Of a DNA stretch of 64,000 nucleotides, positions 20,334 to 29,659 are shown piece by piece (positions within the stretch are counted from its first letter, which is position 1; every line of letters starts with the position of its first letter). Origin of the DNA: Prasinococcaceae sp. CCMP 1430. Taxonomy: Eukaryota > Prasinodermophyta > Palmophyllophyceae > Prasinococcales > Prasinococcaceae. The notes under the pieces were generated by a model, which did no database searches, had not been told where the DNA came from, and worked only from the letters and a program-made list of their open reading frames with translations. Both the position numbers and the translations under genes were made by a program. The stretch is taken from assembly GCA_013416795.1 (NCBI GenBank), contig RQSC01000002.1, positions 66,942-130,941 on the forward strand. The letters are read 5' to 3'.

Positions 20334-21929
20334 ATGGACGGCGGTGGCGGCACGCGCCGCTCGCGGTGGGAGCCGGCGGATGAGCCCCAGGGCGATGCTA
20401 AGCGCCAGCGCAAATCGCGCTGGGAGCCGGCGCCCGCCGCCCCCGACCCAGCGGCGCTTGCCGCGGCGGCTGCGGCGGCGCTCGCCCCGCGTGGCGCCAT
20501 CGTTCGCCCGCCTGGCGCGCCCATGCCAAAGAACGCCGTGCCGATCATCGCCGTGACGGGTGAGCCGCCGCCGACCGCGCCGCAGGCGATCCGTGACACC
20601 CACTACAAGCTCATGGACGTGCAGGAGAAGCTGCTCGACGGCACGCTGGGCATCGACCCTGACCCAGCGCGCCGCTCGCCGTCGCCCCCGCCGGTGTACG
20701 ACCGCAACGGCCAGCGCATGAACACGCGCGAAGCGCGCGCCAAGGAGCGACTGCTTGGCCAGCGCTCGGACCTCATCGGCGAGCTCATGAAGATCTGCCC
20801 GGGCTTCCGCCCGCCGGCGGACTACAAGCCGTCGAAGAAGATCGCCAGGATCCCTGTGCCCGTCAAGGAGTTCCCCGGCTACAACTTCATCGGCCTCATC
20901 ATCGGGCCGCGTGGCAACACGCAGAAGCGCATGGAGCGCGAGACGGGCGCCAAGATCGCGCTGCGCGGCAAGGGGTCCGTCAAGGAAGGGCGGTCGTCCA
21001 CGCGGCGCGACATGAAGCCCGACCCCTCGGAGAACGAGCCGCTGCACGTGCTGGTGACCGCCGACACACAAGAGCAGCTCGACAAGGCGAAGGAGATGGT
21101 GAAGCAGCTGCTGACGCCCGTCGAAGAGGGGCGCAACGAGCACAAGCGCGCGCAGCTGCGCGAGCTGGCGGCGCTCAACGGCACCCTGCGTGACGACGAG
21201 TACTGGCTCATGCGCAAGCAGGAGGAGTCGCGCGGCGACATCTTCCAGATGCCGTCGGCGGTCAAGCAGCAGATGAACGAGCAGTACAAGCGCGACGCGG
21301 CGCGGATGGGTCACGACGCCAGCAACCTCGACGACGAGTACGACTCATTCCTCAAGGAGCTTGGCGGCGGCGGACCAGCGGGGCCGTCGCATGCGGGGGG
21401 CGGCGGGCGCGCGGTGCCGCAGCCGCACCCGTCGCAGCAGCAACAACAGCAGCACGCGCCGCCTATGCATGCGCAACGTCCGCCCGCGCGGGCGGCGCCC
21501 GCAGGACCGCCTCCGGACCCGACCATGGTGTACGTTGGCTTCCTGCAGGCTTCGTACGGCGAGGCGGAGGTCAAGGCCCTCTTCGAGTCGCAGGGCACGG
21601 TGGAGAGCGTGCAGGTCATCCGTGACGCCGCAGGCAAGAGCAGGATGTTCGGCTTCGTCAAGTACGCCGATGCCGCGCAGGCCTCCATGGCTGTGTCGGT
21701 GTTCGACACTCTGGTCATCGAGGGCAAGCCGCTGAAGGTGAAGATCGCGGGGAGCGCAGGAGCGCCGCTGCCGCCCGGCATGGGCGGAGGCAGCGCGGCA
21801 GCGCGGCCGCCTCAAGGCGTGGCAGGTGGACCGTCCGGCTGGGGCGCGCCACCCCTGGGCAGTGCGCGTGCGCCCGCGCCTGGCGCGGGCGCGTGGCCGG
21901 GTGCGTCCTCCAATGGAGCGCCAAAGTAA
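20334..21929 (+). CDS. SF1: Splicing factor 1 / branchpoint-binding protein, without zinc knuckle, with C-terminal RRM
   Basis: A single exon gives 531 aa. In order: an N-terminal RSRWEP segment (U2AF-ligand-like), the SF1 helix-hairpin (about 70-165), a KH-QUA2 domain (about 171-300: [53 protein letters not shown]), a spacer ending [14 protein letters not shown], a Gln/Pro-rich stretch, and an RRM (about 395-475: [32 protein letters not shown]). SF1 binds the branchpoint during early spliceosome assembly; the RRM is typical of plant SF1. The CCHC zinc knuckle expected between QUA2 and the DDEY motif is missing, and the protein has only one Cys. ATG 20334 has a good context (CACCATGG). Its last 17 nt overlap the presumed MPP10 start. 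Confidence 0.92.
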   Translation: MDGGGGTRRSRWEPADEPQGDAKRQRKSRWEPAPAAPDPAALAAAAAAALAPRGAIVRPPGAPMPKNAVPIIAVTGEPPPTAPQAIRDTHYKLMDVQEKLLDGTLGIDPDPARRSPSPPPVYDRNGQRMNTREARAKERLLGQRSDLIGELMKICPGFRPPADYKPSKKIARIPVPVKEFPGYNFIGLIIGPRGNTQKRMERETGAKIALRGKGSVKEGRSSTRRDMKPDPSENEPLHVLVTADTQEQLDKAKEMVKQLLTPVEEGRNEHKRAQLRELAALNGTLRDDEYWLMRKQEESRGDIFQMPSAVKQQMNEQYKRDAARMGHDASNLDDEYDSFLKELGGGGPAGPSHAGGGGRAVPQPHPSQQQQQQHAPPMHAQRPPARAAPAGPPPDPTMVYVGFLQASYGEAEVKALFESQGTVESVQVIRDAAGKSRMFGFVKYADAAQASMAVSVFDTLVIEGKPLKVKIAGSAGAPLPPGMGGGSAAARPPQGVAGGPSGWGAPPLGSARAPAPGAGAWPGASSNGAPK

Positions 21930-22520
21930 ACACCAAAGCGACCCCTGGCCACCCTGCGAGCTCTACGCTGCGGCCGCTCCTCTCGTGCCGGCGCCACAGG
22001 CGCGAAAGGGCGGGGCTCGCGATCCTGACGCGCCGCTACCGCTCATCCACGTCGACGGGTTCGACGCCGAGCAGGTGTGGATGCAGCTCGAGCGCCAGAC
22101 TGCGCCCGTCTTACGTGCCGTCAAGAAGCGTTTCTCGCGCGCGGCCGCGGCGGTCGAACGTGGCGGTGCCGAGGCGATGCTCCGCGCACCTGCCACCACC
22201 TCAAATTCGGCCTCCAAGCGCCGGCGAAACAAGCAGGCGAGCCGCCAGGTGGGGCGTGCGGAGAAGGGCGCTGCGGCTTTCGACGACAGCAACGGCGATG
22301 TCTCCGATGAAGAAGACGGAGGAGAAGGCGACGGTGAGCCCGGGGGGGGGGACAGCGCAGGCGACGAGGGCGACGAGGGCGAGGGCCTGGAGCTCAAGCC
22401 ATCAAAGAAGCGCCATGCGATGGAGACGGACGACTTCTTCCGTCTGAATGACCTCGAGAAATTCCTCAACGACGCCGAAGCTGACGAATTTGAGCGCGGC
22501 AGTGACGACGAGGACGTCGA

Positions 22521-22565
<45 letters not shown>

Positions 22566-24093
22566 TGCTGATGACGACAGCGATGGCGGCCTCGACGACG
22601 ACTACGACGGTGACTACGACGACGAGGACCTGCGTGACGCCTTCGCAGCGACGGCGGCAGCCTCGGGCGCAAAGATCCTCGGTGGCGCTACCCGAAGCAG
22701 ACGTGGCAACGACAGTGAGAAGGGGCGCAGCGACTACACGTACGAGGAGTTCTACGGCAAGCGCAGGACGGCAGGGCGGGCTGGGCCATCCGAGGCCATG
22801 CTGAACGATCGGGCATTGCTGGACGGTGACTACGATGACGAGGGCGGCGAGAGTGAAGAGGACGGAGAGGCGGGCGCGCGGAGCGGCTCAGACTCGGAGG
22901 GCGAGCCGGAAGGGGGCAGGGACAGCGATGATGGCAGCGATCACAGCGACAGCGATAGCAGCGATAGCGACAGCGACAGCGACGAGGACGCGCGCGAGAT
23001 GGAGCTCGAGGCTGCGGCCGCGGCGGAGGATGGCGAGGTTCCCGCAGATGCCGCTGCACAGGAGGCGCTCGAGACCGCCCACGAGCGGCGCGCGGCGCGC
23101 ATGGCCAAGCGCATCAGTGAGATGGAAGACAAGGCCATGGAGAGCGCACACTGGTCGATGGTGGGCGAGGTCAATGCCAAGGTGCGCCCCAAGAACTCGC
23201 TATTGGAGGCCGAGCTAGACTACGACCGCGGCGCGGGGCCGGCGCCCGCGCCCACTGAGGAGGCGGCGGCGGAGCTCGAAGAAATGGTCAAGCGGCGCAT
23301 CGGTGCGCGCGAGTGGGACGACGTCAAGTGGAAGGCAAAGGAGGACGGCGGGCGGGTCGCGCGTGCGGAGATGGAGCTCAATGACGAGCGCAGCGGCGCA
23401 GGCTTAGGCGAGCTCTACGCGCAGGACTTCGAACGCAAGTCTTCTGGCCTTGGCTCGGCCGCGGCAACGGGCGAGGAGGAGGCACGCGCGGAGGCGGAGC
23501 GCCTCTTCGCGGCGCTCTGTGACCGGCTGGATCGCCTGTCGCGCACGCACTACACGCCAAAGATGGTGAGCGAGGAGATGCAGGTGAAGGCGGCGGTGCC
23601 CGCGATGCAGCTCGAGGAGGCGGTGCCCGAGGTGATGACCACAGCGGGCATGCTCGCGCCGCAGGACGTGTACAAGGGCGAGGGCGGCCACGGTGCGGCG
23701 GGCGCGCAGGTTGCCGAGGCGGAGCTCACGCACGACGACCGCCGCCGCCGCCGCGCGGCCAACAAGCGCAAGCACCGGGCAGAGCACGGGCCCAGCGCGG
23801 AGGACGAGGGCCAGCGCCTCGACGCGGCGGTGCGCGTCACGCGCCTGAACGCCGCCGGCAAGGAGATGGCCGGCGGCGGCAAGAAAGCGAGGCGCAAGGC
23901 GGACGACGCGGCCGCCGCCGTGGCCGCCGCCGCCAAGGGGGCGCGCTCGGAGCTCACCAAGTCGGACGCATTCTTTTCGCACTTGCAGGACGTCGTCGAC
24001 ACCGACAGGGCCGGTGGAGACACCGCGCGGCGCGCAAAGAAGGCGCAGGAGGCCATGGACAGCCGCCCCAAGACCGCCACCTACCGCCTGTGA
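21913..24093 (+). CDS. MPP10: U3 snoRNP protein MPP10
   Basis: About 726 aa, single exon. Family blocks: [21 protein letters not shown] near the N-terminus, [63 protein letters not shown], and [12 protein letters not shown]... [13 protein letters not shown], followed by the basic [19 protein letters not shown]10 organises IMP3 and IMP4 on the U3 snoRNA for 18S rRNA processing in the nucleolus. Very acidic low-complexity stretches include nine Asp-Ala pairs encoded by a GACGCC run (about 22520-22566). The start given (21913) is the only in-frame ATG before the conserved FDAEQVW block and lies inside SF1. A spliced upstream exon joining near 22000 (GCCACAG acceptor) is the alternative. Confidence 0.9.
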
Positions 24094-25033
24094 ACGCGAG
24101 GCAGCGGGCCTGGGTTCGCCGCGCCCGGCTGTTGCGCGGGACGGGGAGCGCGCGCAGCCCCCTGAATCCACTAATAATCGTGGCGAGCGCCGTGCGCGCT
24201 CGACACACTTTACCAACTGCCCCGCCGGCTCGTCCGCCGCCGCCCTGCGCCGCTCGCCTCGCGTCCCCTCGGCTCGACTCGACTCGCCTAGCGGCCACGA
24301 TGTGCTTCGCGCAGCGTGCGGGCCTTGCCCCTCGCGCGCCCCGCCCGGCCCCGCGCGGCGCCGCCCACCGGCTCCGCGCGGCCGCGCTGACGTGTCGCGC
24401 CGCGCGCGCCGGCCGGGGCCGGCTGGGGTCCCCTCTCTTCCTCGCTCTCTCGCCCTCGCCTCCTCCCCCCCCGCCCCGGACGCGCGGGCGCCTGCGCGGT
24501 GACTGGTCGCGGCAGGTCTCCCCTCTGTCTCTCGGTCGAGCGAGCGAGCGAGCGAGCGAGCGAGGGCTCCCGCCACACCCCACCCACCCACCGCCCTTCT
24601 CCACTGCGCGCCCCTTCCCATGCTGCGCCCACGCCCATACCTCACACTCCACACACACGCACACACCACGCCCCGGCCGGTCCCCCGACCGAACCACCCC
24701 ACACCCACCTCACACCCACCGCACCACCCACCTCACACCCACCGCACCACCCACCTCACCACTCATCCCCGCTGCTGCAGCGCCCTAAATCGCGCGGCTG
24801 CGCACACGCGCGCGATTGCACCCATCAAAACGAACGCGCGCGCCCGACACCGCAGCCACACGGGCACTGCAATGCTTTGTGACCATACGTGTGCGTGTGC
24901 GTGTGTGCACGGTGTCAGGGTTGGGTGTTTCAGGTTAGAAATTTGAGATAGGGTTAAAAATCATGCGCCGGTCAACATGGCGCGCGCGCGGGGGTGCGTG
25001 CGCCACAGGGCGCGCGGGCGGGCGCGGGGCGCC
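24094..25033. other. Intergenic region with microsatellites
   Basis: It contains a (GAGC)n run at about 24537-24565, a long CA/CCA-rich stretch (24640-24780), and an AT-rich end with TAGGGTT at 24949-24955, 79 bp before the CFAP298 ATG. No coding sequence is supported. Confidence 0.55.
24707..24768 (+). repeat. 23-bp tandem repeat, C/A-rich
   Basis: A 23-bp unit beginning ACCACCCACCTCACACCC is present as a partial copy at 24707-24722, a full copy at 24723-24745, and a further partial copy from 24746. The strand is strongly C/A versus G/T skewed. Confidence 0.85.
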
Positions 25034-25096
25034 ATGGTGCTCCTGCACGTGAAGGCGGGCGAGAAGCAGGAGTTCATACACGAGGCCACGGTCGCG
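25034..25096 (+). CDS. CFAP298: CFAP298 (C21orf59/Kurly), first exon only
   Basis: The 21 codons start MVLLHVKAGEKQEF, the hallmark N-terminus of CFAP298 (MVLLHVKRG in animals and algae), and end at a GTGAGG donor (25097). CFAP298 is a cytoplasmic factor needed for axonemal dynein assembly and cilia polarity. Nothing else of this roughly 290-aa protein is visible: 47 bp downstream is an assembly gap (25144-25252), and what follows is a different protein. The rest of CFAP298 was probably lost in the gap, whose real size may be far more than 109 bp, or the scaffold is misjoined here. Confidence 0.7.
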
Positions 25097-25143
25097 GTGA
25101 GGGGCGCGGCGCGGGGCGGCGCCGCGGCGCGCGCGGGGCGGCG

Positions 25144-25252
25144 NNNNNNNNNNNNNNNNNNNNNNNNNNNNNNNNNNNNNNNNNNNNNNNNNNNNNNNNN
25201 NNNNNNNNNNNNNNNNNNNNNNNNNNNNNNNNNNNNNNNNNNNNNNNNNNNN
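25144..25252. other. Assembly gap interrupting a gene
   Basis: 109 N. Left flank: the first intron of CFAP298. Right flank: the N-terminal region of the START-domain protein. The two flanks belong to different families, so the gap length should not be trusted. Confidence 0.8.
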
Positions 25253-27778
25253 GCACTGCCGCTATGGCGCCGCTGGCATCGACGCGGCGCCTTTGGCCCG
25301 CGAACGAGCGCGCCACCGACCGTGTCCGCGCTCGGGTTCGTGGCGCAGCTGCTCGGCGACAAGGGCGATGCAGCCCACGCGTGGCTGCCGCAGCACGGCG
25401 ACGCCGCGCTGGACCTCATGGGTCACGCGGCGCGCGCGCTGGGGTCGGTCGAGCTCATGTACACGCTTGCGGCGTCGCTGCTGGCGCTCACCGCCGCGCG
25501 GCACTACTCGAGGCACGGCACGACCTACGTAGCGCTGCTCGCGGCGGGCGCCGTCGCGGAGGCGGCACGCGCGCTCGGAGCGGTGAACGGGATCGAGGCG
25601 GCAAAGGTACGCACGGCGCGGACGCGCCGCCCTCGAATGCTGCGCGCCCAGTGGAAAATCGTGCTGACGCGCGTTCCCCTCCCCTGCGCCCGGACGCACG
25701 CGGGCAAGGCGGGCCTGGCGGCCCCTTGCTGCGCGCAGGACGCGACCGGCGACGCGAAGATGACGCGCCTGCAAGGCGACAGCGCGGGGCTCGGCGCGAT
25801 GCTCGCGGCGACGCTGGCGGGCATGGCCGCCAGTCCTGTCAAGGCTACGGCAGGAGGCAAAATTGAGCCTCGTCCTGCTGCTGCTGCGCCGGTGGAGCAA
25901 CCCCGTGCCAGCGCGGGACCAGCTGCCGCCAAAGCTGCCGCCACAGCTGCCGCCAAGGGGGGGGCAGCTGCGGCCGTCGTCGACAGCACCGGACACCGAC
26001 GCAGCCGGCCGCGCAGCTCCAGTGGTGGCCGTGGTCACCGCCGGAGCCGAAGCGACAGCTGCAGCCGCAGCCGTGGCAGGCCCTCCAGCGCTTGTGGCGG
26101 ACAGGGAGGCGAGGCGGCGGTCGGGGGCGGCGTGGTGCTCGCGGATGCGCCGGCCATGGAGGGCACCGAGATGCCCCCGCGTGCGGGCGTGCGGGCGGCG
26201 GTGAGGCAGCAGCAGCAGCAGCAGCAGCAGCAGCGGCGGCGGCGGCAGCAGGAGCAGCAGCAGGAGGGGCAGGAGCGGCAGCGGCCGCTGGGGTGCTCTC
26301 GGCCCCTAGGCAAGGACGGCGGCGCCATGCCGCGCGTGCCGTCGGCCGAGTCACTGGAGCGCATGCACGCCTTCAGGGCACGGCTCACGCCGTCGCCCTT
26401 CGACCTGCTAGATGAGCAGGAGAAGCGCAAGGGTGCGCGCGAAGGCCGCCAGCAGGAGTGCAGGGACAGCAGAAACACAAAGGACAAAGTATACGCAGGT
26501 GAGTGGGAGCGCATCTGCAACAAACACACTGCCAGGCTTGGCATCACCTCCTTCCAGCGGTCGGTCGAGGGCAAGGCGCACATGCAGTACTGGACGCGCC
26601 TTGAGTACCGCGCTTTGCCCGGCGGGGCGCGCGCAGCGTTGCGCTACTACAAGGACAACCAGGCGCAAGCGGATGTCGACACCACCACGGAGTCGTTCAA
26701 GCCCCTGCTCGAGCGGCCGGAGCGCGACTACGAGCTGCTCTACTGGGCCGTGCGCTATCCCTGGCCCATGGCGAACCGAGAGTACATCTTTGAGCGCACT
26801 ATCGACACCGACGAGGACGCCGGCGCGTTCTACATTCGCTCACAGCTTCCCACGGAGGAGAGCGCGCGGATACATGAGGCTTGCGGGCGCTGGCCCGCGC
26901 CACGCCGCGGCTACTGCCGTGTCAAGGAGTACGATTCGCTGGCTCGCATTGCCGAGCGGGTTGAGCCGGACGGCAGTGTGACCGTCGTAGAGGACCGCCT
27001 GTACTCCGAGAACAACGGCGTGGGCAATCAGGCTATGGTGAAGCGCATGGTGAAACACAAGATACCTAGCTTCTACACCGACCTGGACACCAACATGCGC
27101 GAGCATATTGCAACGACGCAGGCTGGGATGGCAGAGCAAGACGAGGAGGGCGTATTCCCAGTGTGCGGCGCGGCTGCGACCGCTGTGAAAGCGTCCCGTA
27201 CCAGGGCGCGCTCGTCGCCGGTCGAGCCGCTCGCCAAAGCCGGTGAGGCCAAGGCGGGTGCGCTCGTGAGCCCGGCGGCAGCTCCGGCGGCCACGACAGC
27301 TGCGAAGGTGAAAGAGAGTGCGCACCCGCTCTTGGTGACGCGCCGGCGCGCTCGTACGCTGAACATGGAGAGCTCGTCGAGCGATGCGAGCGACGTGGAC
27401 GCAGATGCTGAGTGCCACAACGCGGCGGTCTTCGACGCGCACTACATCGGTCCTGGTGACGGTGAAGCGATATCCCGCGCGACCGCGCGCGCGCACGCTG
27501 TCGCTGCTCGAGAGGCCGACTTGGATGCGGGCGGGCGCCGTGTGAGCCTCATCATGTCGCACGCGACACGCAAAGTGCGCCTGCAGCACCAGCAGCGGCA
27601 GCAGCAGCAGCAGCAGCGGCGGCCGCGGCAGGTGGGCAAGGACTGGCTGCGGCGCAGCGTGCCCGCCCTCGTCAACCGCACGATACCCGTAGTCATGGGG
27701 CTCGCCATGGCGATGCGCACCACGGGGAGCGCCGGCGTGGTGCGCCCCGCGCCGGCGACCTTCCGCTTCCTGCGGTGA
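25253..27778 (+). CDS. START-domain lipid-binding protein, 5' end lost in gap
   Basis: Open from the gap to TGA at 27778, with a likely 132-nt intron at 25607-25738 (GTACGC...GCGCAG) that is a multiple of three and so stays open. The N-terminal part (ALGFVAQLLGDKGDAAHAW, then LMYTLAASLLALTAARHY) has two hydrophobic helices. A poly-Gln/Ala/Arg low-complexity region follows (about 25850-26300). The START domain spans about 26495-27130: YAGEWERICNKH, LEYRALPGGA, RDYELLYWAVRYPWPMANRE, YCRVKEYD, and the closing MVKRMVKHKIPSFYTDL, resembling PCTP-type phosphatidylcholine-binding START proteins. Another Gln run (27587-27620) and a weak hydrophobic segment end the chain. The ligand and the true start are unknown. 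Confidence 0.8.
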   Translation, partial: ALPLWRRWHRRGAFGPRTSAPPTVSALGFVAQLLGDKGDAAHAWLPQHGDAALDLMGHAARALGSVELMYTLAASLLALTAARHYSRHGTTYVALLAAGAVAEAARALGAVNGIEAAKVRTARTRRPRMLRAQWKIVLTRVPLPCARTHAGKAGLAAPCCAQDATGDAKMTRLQGDSAGLGAMLAATLAGMAASPVKATAGGKIEPRPAAAAPVEQPRASAGPAAAKAAATAAAKGGAAAAVVDSTGHRRSRPRSSSGGRGHRRSRSDSCSRSRGRPSSACGGQGGEAAVGGGVVLADAPAMEGTEMPPRAGVRAAVRQQQQQQQQQRRRRQQEQQQEGQERQRPLGCSRPLGKDGGAMPRVPSAESLERMHAFRARLTPSPFDLLDEQEKRKGAREGRQQECRDSRNTKDKVYAGEWERICNKHTARLGITSFQRSVEGKAHMQYWTRLEYRALPGGARAALRYYKDNQAQADVDTTTESFKPLLERPERDYELLYWAVRYPWPMANREYIFERTIDTDEDAGAFYIRSQLPTEESARIHEACGRWPAPRRGYCRVKEYDSLARIAERVEPDGSVTVVEDRLYSENNGVGNQAMVKRMVKHKIPSFYTDLDTNMREHIATTQAGMAEQDEEGVFPVCGAAATAVKASRTRARSSPVEPLAKAGEAKAGALVSPAAAPAATTAAKVKESAHPLLVTRRRARTLNMESSSSDASDVDADAECHNAAVFDAHYIGPGDGEAISRATARAHAVAAREADLDAGGRRVSLIMSHATRKVRLQHQQRQQQQQQRRPRQVGKDWLRRSVPALVNRTIPVVMGLAMAMRTTGSAGVVRPAPATFRFLR

Positions 27779-27829
27779 GGTATCTGGTACTATTCATGAA
27801 CATAAAATACATGGTATTGAGCGATGCGC

Positions 27830-28492
27830 TCACGCGCTCTTGCACTCGTACCGCAGGCTCTTGAGGTAGGCGAGCTCGCGTGCAGTATGCGCGAGCTCGC
27901 CTCTTAAGTACGCGACCACGCCGCAGGCACACGCTGGCGCTGCTGGGAGCCACGCCAGACTCCATGGGGATGGCAGGCCATACGTGTGCTCCTGCCAAAG
28001 CAGCGCACCCCAGAACAGGCTGACAACACCTGCTAGCACGCCCGCGACGAGGACGAGGGTCCTACTTGGCGGCCTTGCCTCGTTGCGTGCCAGAGCACAC
28101 GCGGCGGCAGCGCAGAGGAGGCACGCAGCCGTGCACACGTCGGCGGCCACAAACGTCGCGGCGCTCGCGCCGCTGTGCACGCCGAGCCGCGCATCGCGTG
28201 CGCGTTCAAGCGGCCTCAACGTGCTCGCCACTGCGCTGAGAGCGTACGCCCCTGCTCCAATCGCCAGCACGGCTGCCGCGGTCACCATCGAGACGCGCCG
28301 CTGCGCCGCGGCGTTCGCCTCAAGCTCGAAGATCACCGCGTCCTGCTCCTCCTCGTCGAGCACCGCCTCCTCGGCCTCGCCCCCGCTCCTGCGCGCCGTC
28401 GCCGCGGCCGCCGCCGCGGGACAGATGGCCGCCGCGCAGGCCGCGTGCTGAAGAGCACGCCGACTTGCGCGGCGACGGACGGGCTGGTGCAT
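27830..28492 (-). CDS. Unknown small membrane protein with about four membrane segments
   Basis: 220 aa from the ATG at 28492. A basic, Ala-rich N-terminus (possible signal or transit peptide) and an acidic linker (GGEAEEAVLDEEEQDAV) precede about four hydrophobic segments (VSMVTAAAVLAIGAGAYAL; AADVCTAACLLCAAAACAL; LVLVAGVLAGVVSLFWGALL; LAWLPAAPACACGVVAYL). The C-terminus is short and polar (LRGELAHTARELAYLKSLRY). No family is recognised. It converges with the START gene (51 bp between stops). Confidence 0.55.
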   Translation of the reverse strand: MHQPVRRRASRRALQHAACAAAICPAAAAAATARRSGGEAEEAVLDEEEQDAVIFELEANAAAQRRVSMVTAAAVLAIGAGAYALSAVASTLRPLERARDARLGVHSGASAATFVAADVCTAACLLCAAAACALARNEARPPSRTLVLVAGVLAGVVSLFWGALLWQEHTYGLPSPWSLAWLPAAPACACGVVAYLRGELAHTARELAYLKSLRYECKSA

Positions 28493-29659
28493 CTGTACAC
28501 TACACAACGACCAGGCACAGAGTTGGGAGACGCCCGCGCAGGGGAGGAGCGAGAACTGCGGGCTTCTCCGTGACCCACTGTTGTATCAACACCATTATTT
28601 TTTGTTTGGCGCTTACGGCTTCGACACAGACAAGACTACTTTAAGCAAGAGGGCCAGCCATGCGAGCTGAGCGGGCGGCCCGCCCCGGGACCCTCCGGAG
28701 TGCCAGGCGGGCGAGCAAGATCGAGCGACGCAGCACACGGCCGCCGACAGGCCGGCCGCCCAGGCGGCACGTGTATACTCTCAGCGCCGACGAGCTCAGC
28801 AGCACGTATTAGGGTAGCGACATGAGAGCGGGCGCCTCTCGCTCGTGAGAGCGAAGAGCGGGGCGTCCGTCACCTTGTAACATTTTGAGTGCACACCCCG
28901 CCCCACGGCAGCGCCCTCGCGCGCGCGCGCGCGCGCGTGGCGGTGTGCCACGAAGGAGGCACGCGCGCAGCGAGGAGTGGAAGGCGGGGTGGGGGTGAGG
29001 GCGTGGGAGAGCTCGCGGCTCCCGCAGCTCACAGCAGCGCGGCGCGAGATTGTAAACCCTACCTCCTTCTCTTGTCACCACAAATACTGCCTTTGGGAGT
29101 TACGGTCCTTCGGATTCGGGACTCCCCAGTCCTGCACTCTGCCAAAACTCGGATGCACCGAGGCCCAGGCCGCCGCGCCCACGCCCGCTTTCTCGCCTGC
29201 GCTCCGACGTCCTCCGCGCGAGGGTGCGTTTTGACCGCGCGCGCGCGTCTCGCATTCCTTTTGACATGCTTTCCAAAGGCGTTCCCCGTGACGTGGGCGT
29301 GGGGCGCTCCGTGCGATTTGACACTTTGACCGGAACGGCGCACCGCCTCGGGCGCGCGCGCGCCCCGCCGGCGCCGGCCCCCGATCAGGGGCGCGCGTTT
29401 CTTTCGCGCCGGTTCCGTCGTTTCCGCGGGGAAAACGCCAGCCGAGGAGACCTCGCCGCGGGCGGGTGAGCCGGCGCGAATTCGCGCGGCGGAAAGTCGG
29501 GGCGCCGGCCGGGCCGGCCGATCGCTGCGAGGACGGGTGGCGAAGGGGCGCGGCGGCGCGCCACACGCACGCCGCGCGCCGCGCGGGCGGTGCGCGCCGT
29601 GTGGTGGTGGTGGTGGGGGGGGGGGAGCTGGGGGAACGTGAGAAAGGAGCGACGTAAGG
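28493..29659. other. Divergent intergenic region upstream of the ABC transporter
   Basis: 1.17 kb with no supported gene. It contains a (CG)n run near 28919-28936, TAAACCCTA at 29053-29061, and a GT/G-rich stretch just before the ABCC start. Likely promoters of both flanking genes. Confidence 0.5.

Noticed and set aside
22470-22670. Possible frameshift in MPP10 at the GACGCC run
   Set aside because: The frame stays open on both sides with family motifs before and after; only an Asp-Ala repeat.
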